Part shown: positions 11,075 through 18,888 of the stretch, in pieces
Layout: the number at the start of each line of letters is the position of its first letter
How positions within the stretch are numbered: position 1 is the first letter of the stretch
Assembly (NCBI GenBank): GCA_002353815.1
Contig: DEKK01000008.1
Span: 14,038 to 78,037, forward strand
Direction of reading: 5' to 3'
DNA from: Bifidobacteriaceae bacterium UBA2724
Lineage (GTDB): Bacteria; Actinomycetota; Actinomycetes; Actinomycetales; Bifidobacteriaceae
DNA: 64,000 nt
The notes under the pieces: generated by a model
Told to the model about the DNA's origin: nothing
The model's database searches: none
What the model saw: the letters and a program-made list of their open reading frames with translations, nothing else
Translations under genes and position numbers: made by a program

Positions 11075-11202
11075 CCTTCTGCCGCCGCTGCGGCCGCTGT
11101 GACACATGTTCGGGGAAGATCGGACCAGAAGACTGCGCTGCAGTCTCGGCAGCATGCATCGCGGGGGTTCCCAGGGGGGGGGCACGCTGAGCGAACGATA
11201 CA

Positions 11203-11234
11203 CGAACGGCGCCGGATGCATCCGGCGCCGTTCG
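11203..11234. terminator. Bidirectional terminator-like palindrome
   Basis: A perfect 32-bp palindrome between the convergent Sel1 and parC genes, 4 bp after the parC stop. The stem is very GC-rich without a clear T-tract. A run of nine G (11174-11182) lies just beside it. Confidence 0.6.
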
Positions 11235-11237
11235 CTG

Positions 11238-13865
11238 TTATGCGACGTACTTGATCGGCATCGACAGTTCGGTGCCCGAACCGTCGCGACGCATGTCGAC
11301 CTCGGGCAGGTCGACCGGGGAACCCGCATCGCTGCTGGCGATCAGCGGCCACTGTCCCACGAAGGCGCAGATGAGCGCATTTTCGTCCTTGAGGAACCGC
11401 TGGGTGCGCACGCCGCCCGTGCCGCGCCCCTTCGTCGGATACTGGTCGAGCGGGGTGATTTTCGCGGCCCCCGGCACGGTGCCGGGAAGCGCCATGTCGT
11501 CGCCCGCCACCGTGAGCACGACGGCGCCCGATTGCGATGCCACGCCATCGGCGTCCTGGTCGTAACTCCACGCCACCTTGCCGGCGGGCACGACCGCGAA
11601 CGCCATCACATGGGCGCCGTCCGCCAGACGGATGCCGATCATGCCGCCGGCGGTGCGGCCCTGTGCGCGCACCGCCGAGGCGGCGAATGTGAGCAGCTGG
11701 GCGTCCGACGTCACGAACACCAGCCGGTCGTCGTCCGATGCGGGCGCCGCGGCGACGACCTCATCATCGTCTTTGAGGGAAATCACCGACCACGAATCCA
11801 TCGTGGTGGGCGAATCGCGGTTCCACCGCTTCACCATGCCCTGGCGTGTGCCTAGCGCGAGGGGCGTCGCGGCGGCGCCGTCGTCGGGAAGGTCGATCAC
11901 GCACACGGCGTGCTCTCCGCCGACGGGATCGGTGCTGCTCGTCGCCGTGAGCAGGTCGTCGGCGCGCACGCCGCCCTCCACGGTCGCCGTCTGCGACGGG
12001 GGGAGCGCCGGCAGGTCGGCGGCATGCGCCACCACCAGGCGGCCTGCGGTCGTCACGATGCCGAAAGTCGACAGGGTGGTGGTCCGCACCGCGGAAACCA
12101 CCGTGTCATGAGGCGCCCGCGGGTCCGACGACGACCGGGACTGCAACACGTCCCATGCACTTTGCGGGGCGCGTGCGATCAGGCCATCGGCGCCGAGCAT
12201 GACGACGCACGGCGTGTCGTCGAGCTGCGCCGATCCTGAGGCGTCGGCCTTCGTCACCTGTGCGCTGACGGAGCTCACGGCGGTCACCATGTCGGCGGTG
12301 CGCGCCATCTCCGCCGGGACGGCTTTCGACACCACCGGGGTCATCCCGCCGTCGGGATCCATGTCGAGGATCACGGTGCGGCGCGGCGTGCCGTATTGGC
12401 GGGCCATGTCATCCATCTCCTTGATGACGACGGCGTCGCGTTCCTCGTCGGAGGCGAGGATGCGCTCGAGTTCGGAGATCTGGCGGCGCAGGTCGTCGCG
12501 CTCGGCCTCGAGTTCGATGCGGCTCATTTTGGTCAGGCGGCGCAGACGCAGGTCGAGGATGTACTGGGCCTGCACGTCGTCAAGGTCGAACACGGCGATG
12601 AGCTTGCGCTTGGCGTCGTCGGCGTCTTCGGATGTGCGGATCACCTGGATCACCTCGTCGATGTCGACGAGGGCCAGCAGAAGGCCGTCGACGAGGTGGA
12701 GGCGTTCCTCGGCCTTGCGCCTGCGGCACTCGCTGCGCCTCGTGATGACCGTGCGGCGGTGCTGCACCCACACGTCGAGCAGCTCCTTGAGCCCCATGGT
12801 GTGCGGGCGTCCGTCGACGAGCGCCACGTTGTTGATGGCGAACGAATCCTCGAGCGGCGTGTGCTTGAACAGCTGCGCCAGCACGGCCTGCGGGTCGAAT
12901 CCGGTCTTGATCTCGATGACGAGGCGCGTCCCGTTGTGGCGGTCGGTCAGGTCGATCGCACCGGAGATGCCGTCGAGCTTCTTGGCCTTGACACCATCCG
13001 AGATTTTCTCCAGCACCTTCTCGGGGCCGACCATGAACGGCAGCTCCGTGACCACGATGGCCTTCTTGCGCGCCGTGACGTTTTCGACATGCGTGCGGGC
13101 GCGGGTGATGAACATGCCACGCCCGTGCTCGTAGGCGTCGCGGATGCCCTCGCGCCCCATGATGATGCCGCCGCCCGGAAGATCGGGCCCGGGCACGTAG
13201 TCCATGAGCTCGTCCACGGAGGCGTCGGGGTGCTTCATCAGGTGCTTCGCCGCGGCCACGACCTCGGTGAGGTTATGGGTGGGCATGTTCGTCGCCATGC
13301 CCACGGCGATGCCCGAGGCGCCGTTGACCAGCAGGTTGGGGATCGCCGACGGCAGCACCGTTGGCTCCTTGAGTTTGTTGTCGTAGTTAGGGGTGAAATC
13401 GACGGTGTCCTCGTCGATGGAGGCGTTCATGGCGAGCGCGGCGGGTCCGAGGCGGGCCTCGGTGTATCGCGAGGCGGCAGGGCCGTCGTCAAGGGAGCCG
13501 AAGTTGCCATGGCCGTCGACGAGCGGCAGGCGCATGGCGAACGGCTGGGCGAGGCGCACCATGGCCTCGTAGATGGCGGAATCTCCGTGCGGGTGCAGCT
13601 TGCCCATGACTTCGCCCACCACGCGCGCCGATTTCATATACGGCTTGTCCGGCGTGAGCCCCATCTGGCCCATCTGATAGACGATGCGGCGCTGCACTGG
13701 CTTCATGCCGTCGCGCGCATCGGGCAGCGCCCTCGCATAGATCACGGAATACGCGTATTCAAGGAATGAGGTGCTCATCTCCTGGCTGAGCGGGGTGTCG
13801 ACGATTTTCTCGTGCACCTGCCGTGGGTCATACGATGATGCGCTGCTCTTCTTACGCTGTGCCAT
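11238..13865 (-). CDS. parC: Type IIA topoisomerase subunit A (ParC/GyrA family)
   Basis: Breakage-reunion subunit, about 875 residues. ATG 13865 is preceded on the coding strand by AAGGAG; an in-frame start at 13889 exists but has no such site. The catalytic tyrosine lies in ASRYTEARL. The quinolone-resistance region reads HPHGDSAIYEAMVRLAQ, with Ser at the GyrA-83 and Glu at the GyrA-87 equivalents, as in ParC proteins and in unmutated form. After the coiled coil and tower (about residues 330-500) comes a beta-pinwheel C-terminal domain of repeats (for example GTRQGMVKRWN, TRFL-like QRFLKDENALI). It pairs with the parE-like subunit at 5.4-7.9 kb, in opposite orientation and separated by two genes. 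GyrA cannot be fully excluded. Confidence 0.9.
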   Translation of the reverse strand: MAQRKKSSASSYDPRQVHEKIVDTPLSQEMSTSFLEYAYSVIYARALPDARDGMKPVQRRIVYQMGQMGLTPDKPYMKSARVVGEVMGKLHPHGDSAIYEAMVRLAQPFAMRLPLVDGHGNFGSLDDGPAASRYTEARLGPAALAMNASIDEDTVDFTPNYDNKLKEPTVLPSAIPNLLVNGASGIAVGMATNMPTHNLTEVVAAAKHLMKHPDASVDELMDYVPGPDLPGGGIIMGREGIRDAYEHGRGMFITRARTHVENVTARKKAIVVTELPFMVGPEKVLEKISDGVKAKKLDGISGAIDLTDRHNGTRLVIEIKTGFDPQAVLAQLFKHTPLEDSFAINNVALVDGRPHTMGLKELLDVWVQHRRTVITRRSECRRRKAEERLHLVDGLLLALVDIDEVIQVIRTSEDADDAKRKLIAVFDLDDVQAQYILDLRLRRLTKMSRIELEAERDDLRRQISELERILASDEERDAVVIKEMDDMARQYGTPRRTVILDMDPDGGMTPVVSKAVPAEMARTADMVTAVSSVSAQVTKADASGSAQLDDTPCVVMLGADGLIARAPQSAWDVLQSRSSSDPRAPHDTVVSAVRTTTLSTFGIVTTAGRLVVAHAADLPALPPSQTATVEGGVRADDLLTATSSTDPVGGEHAVCVIDLPDDGAAATPLALGTRQGMVKRWNRDSPTTMDSWSVISLKDDDEVVAAAPASDDDRLVFVTSDAQLLTFAASAVRAQGRTAGGMIGIRLADGAHVMAFAVVPAGKVAWSYDQDADGVASQSGAVVLTVAGDDMALPGTVPGAAKITPLDQYPTKGRGTGGVRTQRFLKDENALICAFVGQWPLIASSDAGSPVDLPEVDMRRDGSGTELSMPIKYVA

Positions 13866-13947
13866 GCTGCTCCTTACGGTCATCCACACCGTAAATTACC
13901 ACACTGGCCGTCGTGGATGGCGCAACTTAGGCACATGCGGTGGTTGA

Positions 13948-15168
13948 ATGGAATGCATGGACGAGATCGAAGGACTATACGAGCTGCAACCCATTGTGAG
14001 TTATGACGACGCCGACCATGACGGCGAGCGTGGGGGAGCGCGGCACCTGGGATGCGTCCTTCCGGCGGTGACCGCCGCCATCGGCAGCCCCGTTGCCACC
14101 AGGCTCCATTCCGATCCCGAACGCCTGCGCCACGAGCTGGGGCTTCCCCAGGCGCGGGCGGCCGTGGTGGTGCTTGTCGACGGACTGGGGTTCTGGAACC
14201 TGTCGACGAGGCGCGGCCATGCGCCCTATCTGCGTTCGCTGCTCGCCGATTCCGTGAGCGCGCGCCCCATCGCCACCTGTTTTCCCGCGACCACGGTGGC
14301 GGCCATGGGCACCTTCGGCACCGGCACCTGCCCCGGACTCACGGGCATGACCGGGTATTCCCAGCTCAATCCGCGCAACGGGCGCATCTGCCAGCTCATC
14401 GCGTTCCGCGACGCCATGCCGCCCGAGGAGCTGCAGGCCCAGCCCACGATCTTCCAAACCCTGGCGTCGCGAGGCATGCGGGTCACGGCGAGCGGACTGC
14501 CCAAGTTCTCGCAGTCCGCGCTCACCCAGGCGGCATTCCACGGAGCCGAGTACATCGGCAACAGCAAGATCGCCAAACGCATCGAGGTGGCGGCGGACTC
14601 CTGCGCCGAGCCCGGCATCACATATCTGTATTTCAACGAATGCGACAAGGTGGGGCATAACTACGGATGGGAGTCCGAGAAATGGATCACCACCTTCGAA
14701 TCCCTCGACGGGTACCTCGCCGAGCTGCGCCGCATGGTGCCCGCCGGTACGCTCATCGTGATCGTGGCGGACCACGGCATGATCCAGGCCGACCCCGGGG
14801 AACGCATCGACATAGCCGAGCATGCCGAGCTCACGGACGGCGTGAAGCTCGTCGGCGGTGAGCCGCGGGCGCCGATGCTGTATCTTCACGACGACGTGGA
14901 TCCGCGCGACGTGGCCGCGCGTTGGCAGGACTTTCTCGGAGACAAGGCCCAGGTCTTCACCCGTGACGAGGCTCTGGCCAAGGGCATGTATGGTCCCGTG
15001 CGGGACGATGTGAAACCAATGATCGGCGATGTCATCGCCGCCGCCGCCGACCGCGTGACGATCGTCGATTCGCGCACGGCGACGGACAAGGCGACGCGAC
15101 TTCCCAGCGTGCATGGGTCGCGCACCAAGATGGAAGTGGACATCCCGTTCCTCGTCGACCTCGCCTGA
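13948..15168 (+). CDS. Alkaline-phosphatase-superfamily (NPP-type) phosphodiesterase
   Basis: A 406-residue nucleotide pyrophosphatase/phosphodiesterase-type enzyme. The metal and nucleophile residues are recognisable: VVVLVDGLGFWNL (Asp), ATCFPATTVAAMGTF (Thr nucleophile), NECDKVGHNYG (Asp and His), VIVADHGMIQ (Asp-His), SVHGSRTKMEVDIPFLV (final His). No signal peptide, so the enzyme is cytosolic. The GFPATT-like nucleophile segment and the lack of export resemble the actinobacterial c-di-AMP phosphodiesterase AtaC, but substrate specificity cannot be read. ATG 13948 or ATG 13957 may start it; neither has a strong ribosome site. It is divergent from parC. Confidence 0.82.
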   Translation: MECMDEIEGLYELQPIVSYDDADHDGERGGARHLGCVLPAVTAAIGSPVATRLHSDPERLRHELGLPQARAAVVVLVDGLGFWNLSTRRGHAPYLRSLLADSVSARPIATCFPATTVAAMGTFGTGTCPGLTGMTGYSQLNPRNGRICQLIAFRDAMPPEELQAQPTIFQTLASRGMRVTASGLPKFSQSALTQAAFHGAEYIGNSKIAKRIEVAADSCAEPGITYLYFNECDKVGHNYGWESEKWITTFESLDGYLAELRRMVPAGTLIVIVADHGMIQADPGERIDIAEHAELTDGVKLVGGEPRAPMLYLHDDVDPRDVAARWQDFLGDKAQVFTRDEALAKGMYGPVRDDVKPMIGDVIAAAADRVTIVDSRTATDKATRLPSVHGSRTKMEVDIPFLVDLA

Positions 15169-15564
15169 GCCGGGCGACACGCCCGGAACGGAGCCCCGAG
15201 CCGTCGGCCGGACGGTCACGTCCCCCGCTATGTGGGCTCGGGGCGCTGCGTGGCCCGGCAAGCTGTGTGGCCAGTCCACTGCTGGGGCGTTCGGGGTCTC
15301 CGTCGGCCCCGCGCCGTGCATTCCGGGCTGCCGTTCCGTTCCGCACCCTGCGAACGGTTCCATCTGCGCGCTCGCATGTCCCCGGGCGTGCCTTGCATTC
15401 CTTTGCAAGAAACCCGTTGCATGAAAAAGGCGCCGTTCACAGGGACGGCGCCTTTTTCATCCGTTGTTTCGTCTTCATCCGTTATCTCGCGTTGTTTCGT
15501 CAGCGATTTCGTCAGTTATTACAGCAGCTGCGCGCGGAACCCCGCACGCCACTGGTGCCGGACG
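15169..15564. other. Intergenic region with shared terminator
   Basis: 396 bp between convergent genes. Apart from the strong hairpin at 15421-15460, nothing recognisable is seen. Confidence 0.5.
15421..15460. terminator. Bidirectional rho-independent terminator
   Basis: A perfect 16-bp stem with an 8-nt loop, flanked by A5 on the left arm and T5 on the right arm so that it works in both directions. It lies between the convergent phosphodiesterase and SepH genes. Confidence 0.88.
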
Positions 15565-16686
15565 TCATTCCCCGAAGATGATGTCGTCCCACTTGCGGAA
15601 CACCGGGCGCTTGCGCCCACCGGAGCTTTGCCTCTCGGCCTTGCTGGAATCCCCGTCGCCGTCGGATGCTGCGGCGTCCGGGGCGTCCTTGGGCTGGGCC
15701 GAGGAGGCGGCCGGCTTCCGTCTGGTGTTGTCGCGGGTGCGGTCGCGCCGAGGGACGGCCGGATGCCCTGCAGCTTTGTCGGCCGGGGCGTCATCGGCCG
15801 GAATTTCGAGAATGCGCTGGGTCTCTTCCGAATCCCGGTCCTTGTGCGCCTGGTCCTTGCGCGCCGCAGGGGTTCCATCACCCGTGGTCGACGATTGCAC
15901 CGAGTCGGCTCCGCTGCGTGCGTTCTGCGGCATGTCGCGACGGGCTGCCTCGGCGGCCTGCTTGTCGCCTGCAACCTGCGACGGGGCTGAGGCGTCACGC
16001 GCGGCGGCGGATGCCTGCGCGCTTTCGTCGGACGCCGCGACGCCGCGTGAATCCACCTCGTCGAAAATCTCGTCATCCACGGGGTCGTCGGGGATTGCGC
16101 TGGTCGTGAACAGGCGTTTGGCGTTCTGGTCGAGGCAGACGATCGTGCCGCGCTGGGAATCGAACGACCACACGGCGGTGTTCGTGCGCCCCGACTGGGG
16201 GAACGTTGCCTGGATGCGCCATGGCTCGTGACCCGTGCGCGTGGCGTTCCAGGTCACGTCGGTAAAGCGCACGCCCAGTTCGAGCAGATGCGCCTGCAGC
16301 GTGGATTCGACGGTCTCGGTGGCCAGGTCGGCGCCGGGCATCATGGAATGCTTGAACTGGTCGATCTGGTATTTCTTCTCGAACTCGACCGGTTTCGCGA
16401 AACGCCTGACGGTGGGTTCGCTCAGCTCGTAGTCCTCGGCGATCTTCTGCGGGTCCTCTCCCGCGCGAAGAAGCGTCTGGATCATCGAAATCGGCAGAGA
16501 CTTCTCGGTATGCGGCGCCGGAGCGCCCTTCTTCTCGGCGATGATTTGCTTGGATTCGACGATTCCCCGTTCCAGATCATCCGTCACCTCGACGCTGATG
16601 AGGCGTCCGTCGTCAACGCGGAACTCCAGAAGCCCATCCTCGTCCGTTCTGACGAAACTGGCGTGCTGAAGCGAATCTTCGGCCAT
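15565..16686 (-). CDS. sepH: Septation protein SepH (DUF3071)
   Basis: A 373-residue cell-division regulator. In Streptomyces and Mycobacterium SepH binds FtsZ and promotes its assembly. The N-terminal DUF3071 domain spans about residues 10-195, with a helix-turn-helix-like segment at LLRAGEDPQKIAEDYELSEP followed by TVRRFAKPVEFEK. The remainder is a disordered Ala/Asp/Lys-rich linker ending in the short conserved tail KRPVFRKWDDIIFGE. ATG 16686 is chosen at the domain boundary; the open frame to 17160 upstream is antisense to DUF4193/dut and rejected. It is divergent from DUF4193 and dut, the neighbourhood seen in other actinobacteria. Function is inferred from family and context. Confidence 0.88.
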   Translation of the reverse strand: MAEDSLQHASFVRTDEDGLLEFRVDDGRLISVEVTDDLERGIVESKQIIAEKKGAPAPHTEKSLPISMIQTLLRAGEDPQKIAEDYELSEPTVRRFAKPVEFEKKYQIDQFKHSMMPGADLATETVESTLQAHLLELGVRFTDVTWNATRTGHEPWRIQATFPQSGRTNTAVWSFDSQRGTIVCLDQNAKRLFTTSAIPDDPVDDEIFDEVDSRGVAASDESAQASAAARDASAPSQVAGDKQAAEAARRDMPQNARSGADSVQSSTTGDGTPAARKDQAHKDRDSEETQRILEIPADDAPADKAAGHPAVPRRDRTRDNTRRKPAASSAQPKDAPDAAASDGDGDSSKAERQSSGGRKRPVFRKWDDIIFGE

Positions 16687-16725
16687 GCTGGTGCACCAAC
16701 TTTCCCTGTTGCTATCTTCACTTAT

Positions 16726-16755
16726 ATTATCCGTAACGCCGCCTTTTTTAGGTAA
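16726..16755 (-). promoter_or_regulatory. Candidate sepH promoter
   Basis: On the minus strand, TTACCT (16750-16755), an 18-bp spacer and GATAAT (16726-16731) give transcription starting about 30-35 nt before the sepH ATG. Confidence 0.45.
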
Positions 16756-16851
16756 TTCAGGAATATTGGGAAACGTTGCGTGCATATGTCGGCAAATCGT
16801 GTATTGTATGGCGCGTAAGTGTACGTGATTACACATCGAAAGGAACCTCAC

Positions 16852-17145
16852 ATGGCTCAGGATTACGACGCTCCGCGCAACAAAGACGATGACCAGGAGA
16901 CCGTTGAAGCCCTTGGTGGGGATAGCCAGAACCAGGCGTCCGACATGGACGATGACGAGAACGCCATCGCCGAAAGCTACGAACTGCCCGGCGAGGATCT
17001 CAGCAACGAAGACACGTCGGTGACCGTCATCCCCATGCAGAGCGATGAATTCGTGTGCTCCGAGTGTTTCCTCGTCAAGCACCGCACCCAGCTCGCCTAC
17101 ACGACGGAAGACGGGCAGATGGTGTGCAAGGAATGCGCCGCCTGA
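16852..17145 (+). CDS. DUF4193 family protein (small zinc-ribbon-like)
   Basis: A 97-residue acidic protein of the actinobacterial DUF4193 family, function unknown. The C-terminal third has two Cys pairs (CSEC then CKEC, about 25 residues apart) that probably bind zinc. The N-terminal half is Asp/Glu-rich and likely flexible. ATG 16852 is preceded by GAAAGGAACC. Its stop codon overlaps the ATG of dut by one base (TGATG), so translation is coupled. Its usual partners sepH and dut flank it here. Confidence 0.88.
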   Translation: MAQDYDAPRNKDDDQETVEALGGDSQNQASDMDDDENAIAESYELPGEDLSNEDTSVTVIPMQSDEFVCSECFLVKHRTQLAYTTEDGQMVCKECAA

Positions 17146-17618
17146 TGTACGACGAGGCATATTGCGAGCCCGAGAACGTCGAGGTTCTCGTCAAGGACCT
17201 GTTCCAAGACGGCTCCGACAACGCGCATCTGGTGTATGCGCATGCCGGGGACGCGGGGGTGGACCTGCGCGCCGCCGAGGATTTCACCCTCGCGCCGTTC
17301 GAGCGCAGGCTGGTCCCCACCGGCATCGCCATCGCGCTGCCCAACGGCTACGTCGGCCTCGTGCATCCCCGCTCCGGCCTGGCCGCGAAGCAGGGGATCA
17401 CGGTGCTCAACGCCCCGGGCACGATTGACGCGGGCTACCGTGGGGAAATCAAGGTGCCGCTCATCAATCTCGACCCGAAGACGACCGCCGTGTTCCACAG
17501 GAACGACCGCATAGCCCAGCTTGTGATCCAGCGCTACGTCGAGGCGCGCTTCGTGCCCGCGGTCACGCTGCCGGGATCGGACCGCGCCGAACGCGGCTTC
17601 GGATCCACGGGAGTGTGA
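17145..17618 (+). CDS. dut: Deoxyuridine 5'-triphosphate nucleotidohydrolase (dUTPase)
   Basis: Hydrolyses dUTP to dUMP and diphosphate, keeping uracil out of DNA and supplying dTMP synthesis. The 157 residues are typical of the trimeric family. All five motifs are seen: AGDAGVDLRAAED, HPRSGLAAKQG, NAPGTIDAGYRGE (catalytic Asp), RIAQLVIQ and the C-terminal RGFGSTG that closes over the nucleotide. ATG 17145 overlaps the DUF4193 stop; the upstream in-frame ATG at 17133 would extend into that gene and is less likely. A strong hairpin follows. Confidence 0.95.
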   Translation: MYDEAYCEPENVEVLVKDLFQDGSDNAHLVYAHAGDAGVDLRAAEDFTLAPFERRLVPTGIAIALPNGYVGLVHPRSGLAAKQGITVLNAPGTIDAGYRGEIKVPLINLDPKTTAVFHRNDRIAQLVIQRYVEARFVPAVTLPGSDRAERGFGSTGV

Positions 17619-17663
17619 GACGGGAACAGCCGGCACATGGATTTCGCATGAGGCGATTTCGCG

Positions 17664-17693
17664 CGAGGCCCGCGTTCATCGACGCGGGCCTCG
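17664..17693 (+). terminator. dut terminator
   Basis: A perfect 12-bp GC-rich stem (CGAGGCCCGCGT / ACGCGGGCCTCG) with a 6-nt loop, 45 bp after dut. Confidence 0.75.
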
Positions 17694-17790
17694 TACATAT
17701 GTCGGTTGCCAAGGCGAAGGCATTGCCGGGGTGTGGTCGCAGGGGATTACAGGTGAGCGAATGCGTCGCTTGACGTCGTGTGCATGACGA

Positions 17791-17844
17791 TTCAGATGGT
17801 TGCAATCCGGCGCTATACTCTAACCGTTTCGTTGCGAAGCGGTT
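17791..17844 (+). promoter_or_regulatory. Candidate promoter and leader hairpin for the DUF4230 gene
   Basis: TTCAGA (17791-17796), a 17-bp spacer and TATACT (17814-17819). Immediately after lies an imperfect inverted repeat (AACCGTTTCG / CGAAGCGGTT, 17822-17844) that covers the expected transcription start and could be an operator or a 5' hairpin. Confidence 0.4.
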
Positions 17845-17915
17845 GGACCGGCGACGATCCGATGGCGCCTCGGGCGGAACAACCGAGAAGAAGAGAACTG
17901 ACAGGGGAGAAGACA

Positions 17916-18721
17916 ATGAACGACTATTACGATGACTACTACGACGATCGCTATGAACGCGGCTGGGGGGGGTAGGTAAGAGACCCAATTGGTTCACAAG
18001 AAAGTGGAGGCGGCTTCCGCTGAAGGGGAAGCTGATCGTCGTCCTGGTTGTGATCGCTCTTCTGGCCGGGGCTGTGCTGTTCGTCCGCTCGAAGGTGCAA
18101 CGGCCTCAGACGCAGCAGGTCGAGGAGCCGGAGAGCAAGAGCCAGTCGGTGTCGCTGGGCCTTAAGAACATCGGCGAGTTCGCCACGGAATCCGCCTACT
18201 TGACGGTTGTCAACCAAACGGATGATTCGAAGCATCTTTTCAGCTGGGGGCTTCCGTTTACCCAGAGCAAATACCTGTACAGCTACAACGGCGTCATCAA
18301 GTTCGGGTATGACTTCACCAAAGCCACGGAGGACGTAGACCAAGAGAACAAGGTCATCTCGGTGCATCTTCCCGAAACGGAAGTGCTCAGCGACGAGGTG
18401 GACTATGACTCGCTGACGGTTTACGAGGAGAACGAGAGCCCGCTCAACAACATCTCCCTTCAGGAGAACAACGATGCCGTGAAGCAGCTCAAGGAGACCG
18501 CCGAGCGGGATGCCATCAACAACGGAGCCATGGACGCGGCGCAGCAGAATGCCGTCACCTTCATCCGCTCCTTCGCCAAGCAGGGATGGCCCGACTACAC
18601 GGTTATCGTGTATGACTCGAACAATCAGGAAATCCTTCTGCCCAGCGAGGAATCACAGCTGCCGGACGGTTCTTCGCAGTCCTCTTTGTCGTCGTCCGCG
18701 AGCTCGTCGTCCAAGGACTGA
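17916..18721 (+). CDS. DUF4230 membrane protein, reading frame broken at an 8-G tract
   Basis: ATG 17916 has a strong ribosome site (AGGGGAG). It reads an acidic/tyrosine-rich 19-residue head, MNDYYDDYYDDRYERGWGG, then stops at 17973 directly after a run of eight G. Adding one G (or removing two) joins this head to the next frame, which continues without stop to 18721 and gives about 268 residues. That frame encodes a basic stretch, one membrane helix (KLIVVLVVIALLAGAVLFV) and a DUF4230 domain (WGLPFTQSKYLYSYNGVIKFGYDF and after), ending in a Ser-rich tail. Without the shift only a weak GTG at 18050, inside the membrane helix, could start the main part. The domain probably faces outside. This may be phase variation, a fixed mutation or a sequencing error. 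Function unknown. Confidence 0.75.
17965..17972 (+). repeat. Eight-G homopolymer inside a coding start region
   Basis: Run of eight G at the exact point where the two reading frames of the DUF4230 gene separate. A length of 6, 9 or 12 would restore one continuous frame. Confidence 0.8.
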
Positions 18722-18742
18722 CAGGGACGGGTCCCGAACTCG

Positions 18743-18788
18743 CGCCAGGGCATGCACGCCGCGCAACGCGGCCACGCATGCGCTGGCG
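18743..18788 (+). terminator. Long hairpin after the DUF4230 gene
   Basis: Nested inverted repeats (CGCCAG / CTGGCG outside, GCATG and GCCGCG / CGCGGC inside) form a long interrupted stem. A T-tract is weak. Confidence 0.5.
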
Positions 18789-18888
18789 TGTTCTCATACC
18801 CGCATCACGATGAACGGCGCGCGGTATGGCACACTATGATGTGATGTGAACAATCGATGCGAATCGGTGGAGCAAGGAGAGCAGCGAC

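Noticed and set aside
11174..11182. Run of nine G as a phase-variation switch
   Set aside because: It lies between convergent genes, outside coding and promoter sequence, so length changes would have no evident effect.
5453..13865. Calling the topoisomerase pair gyrB/gyrA
   Set aside because: The location away from the origin genes and the ParC-like GDSAIYEAM region favour topoisomerase IV; not fully excluded.
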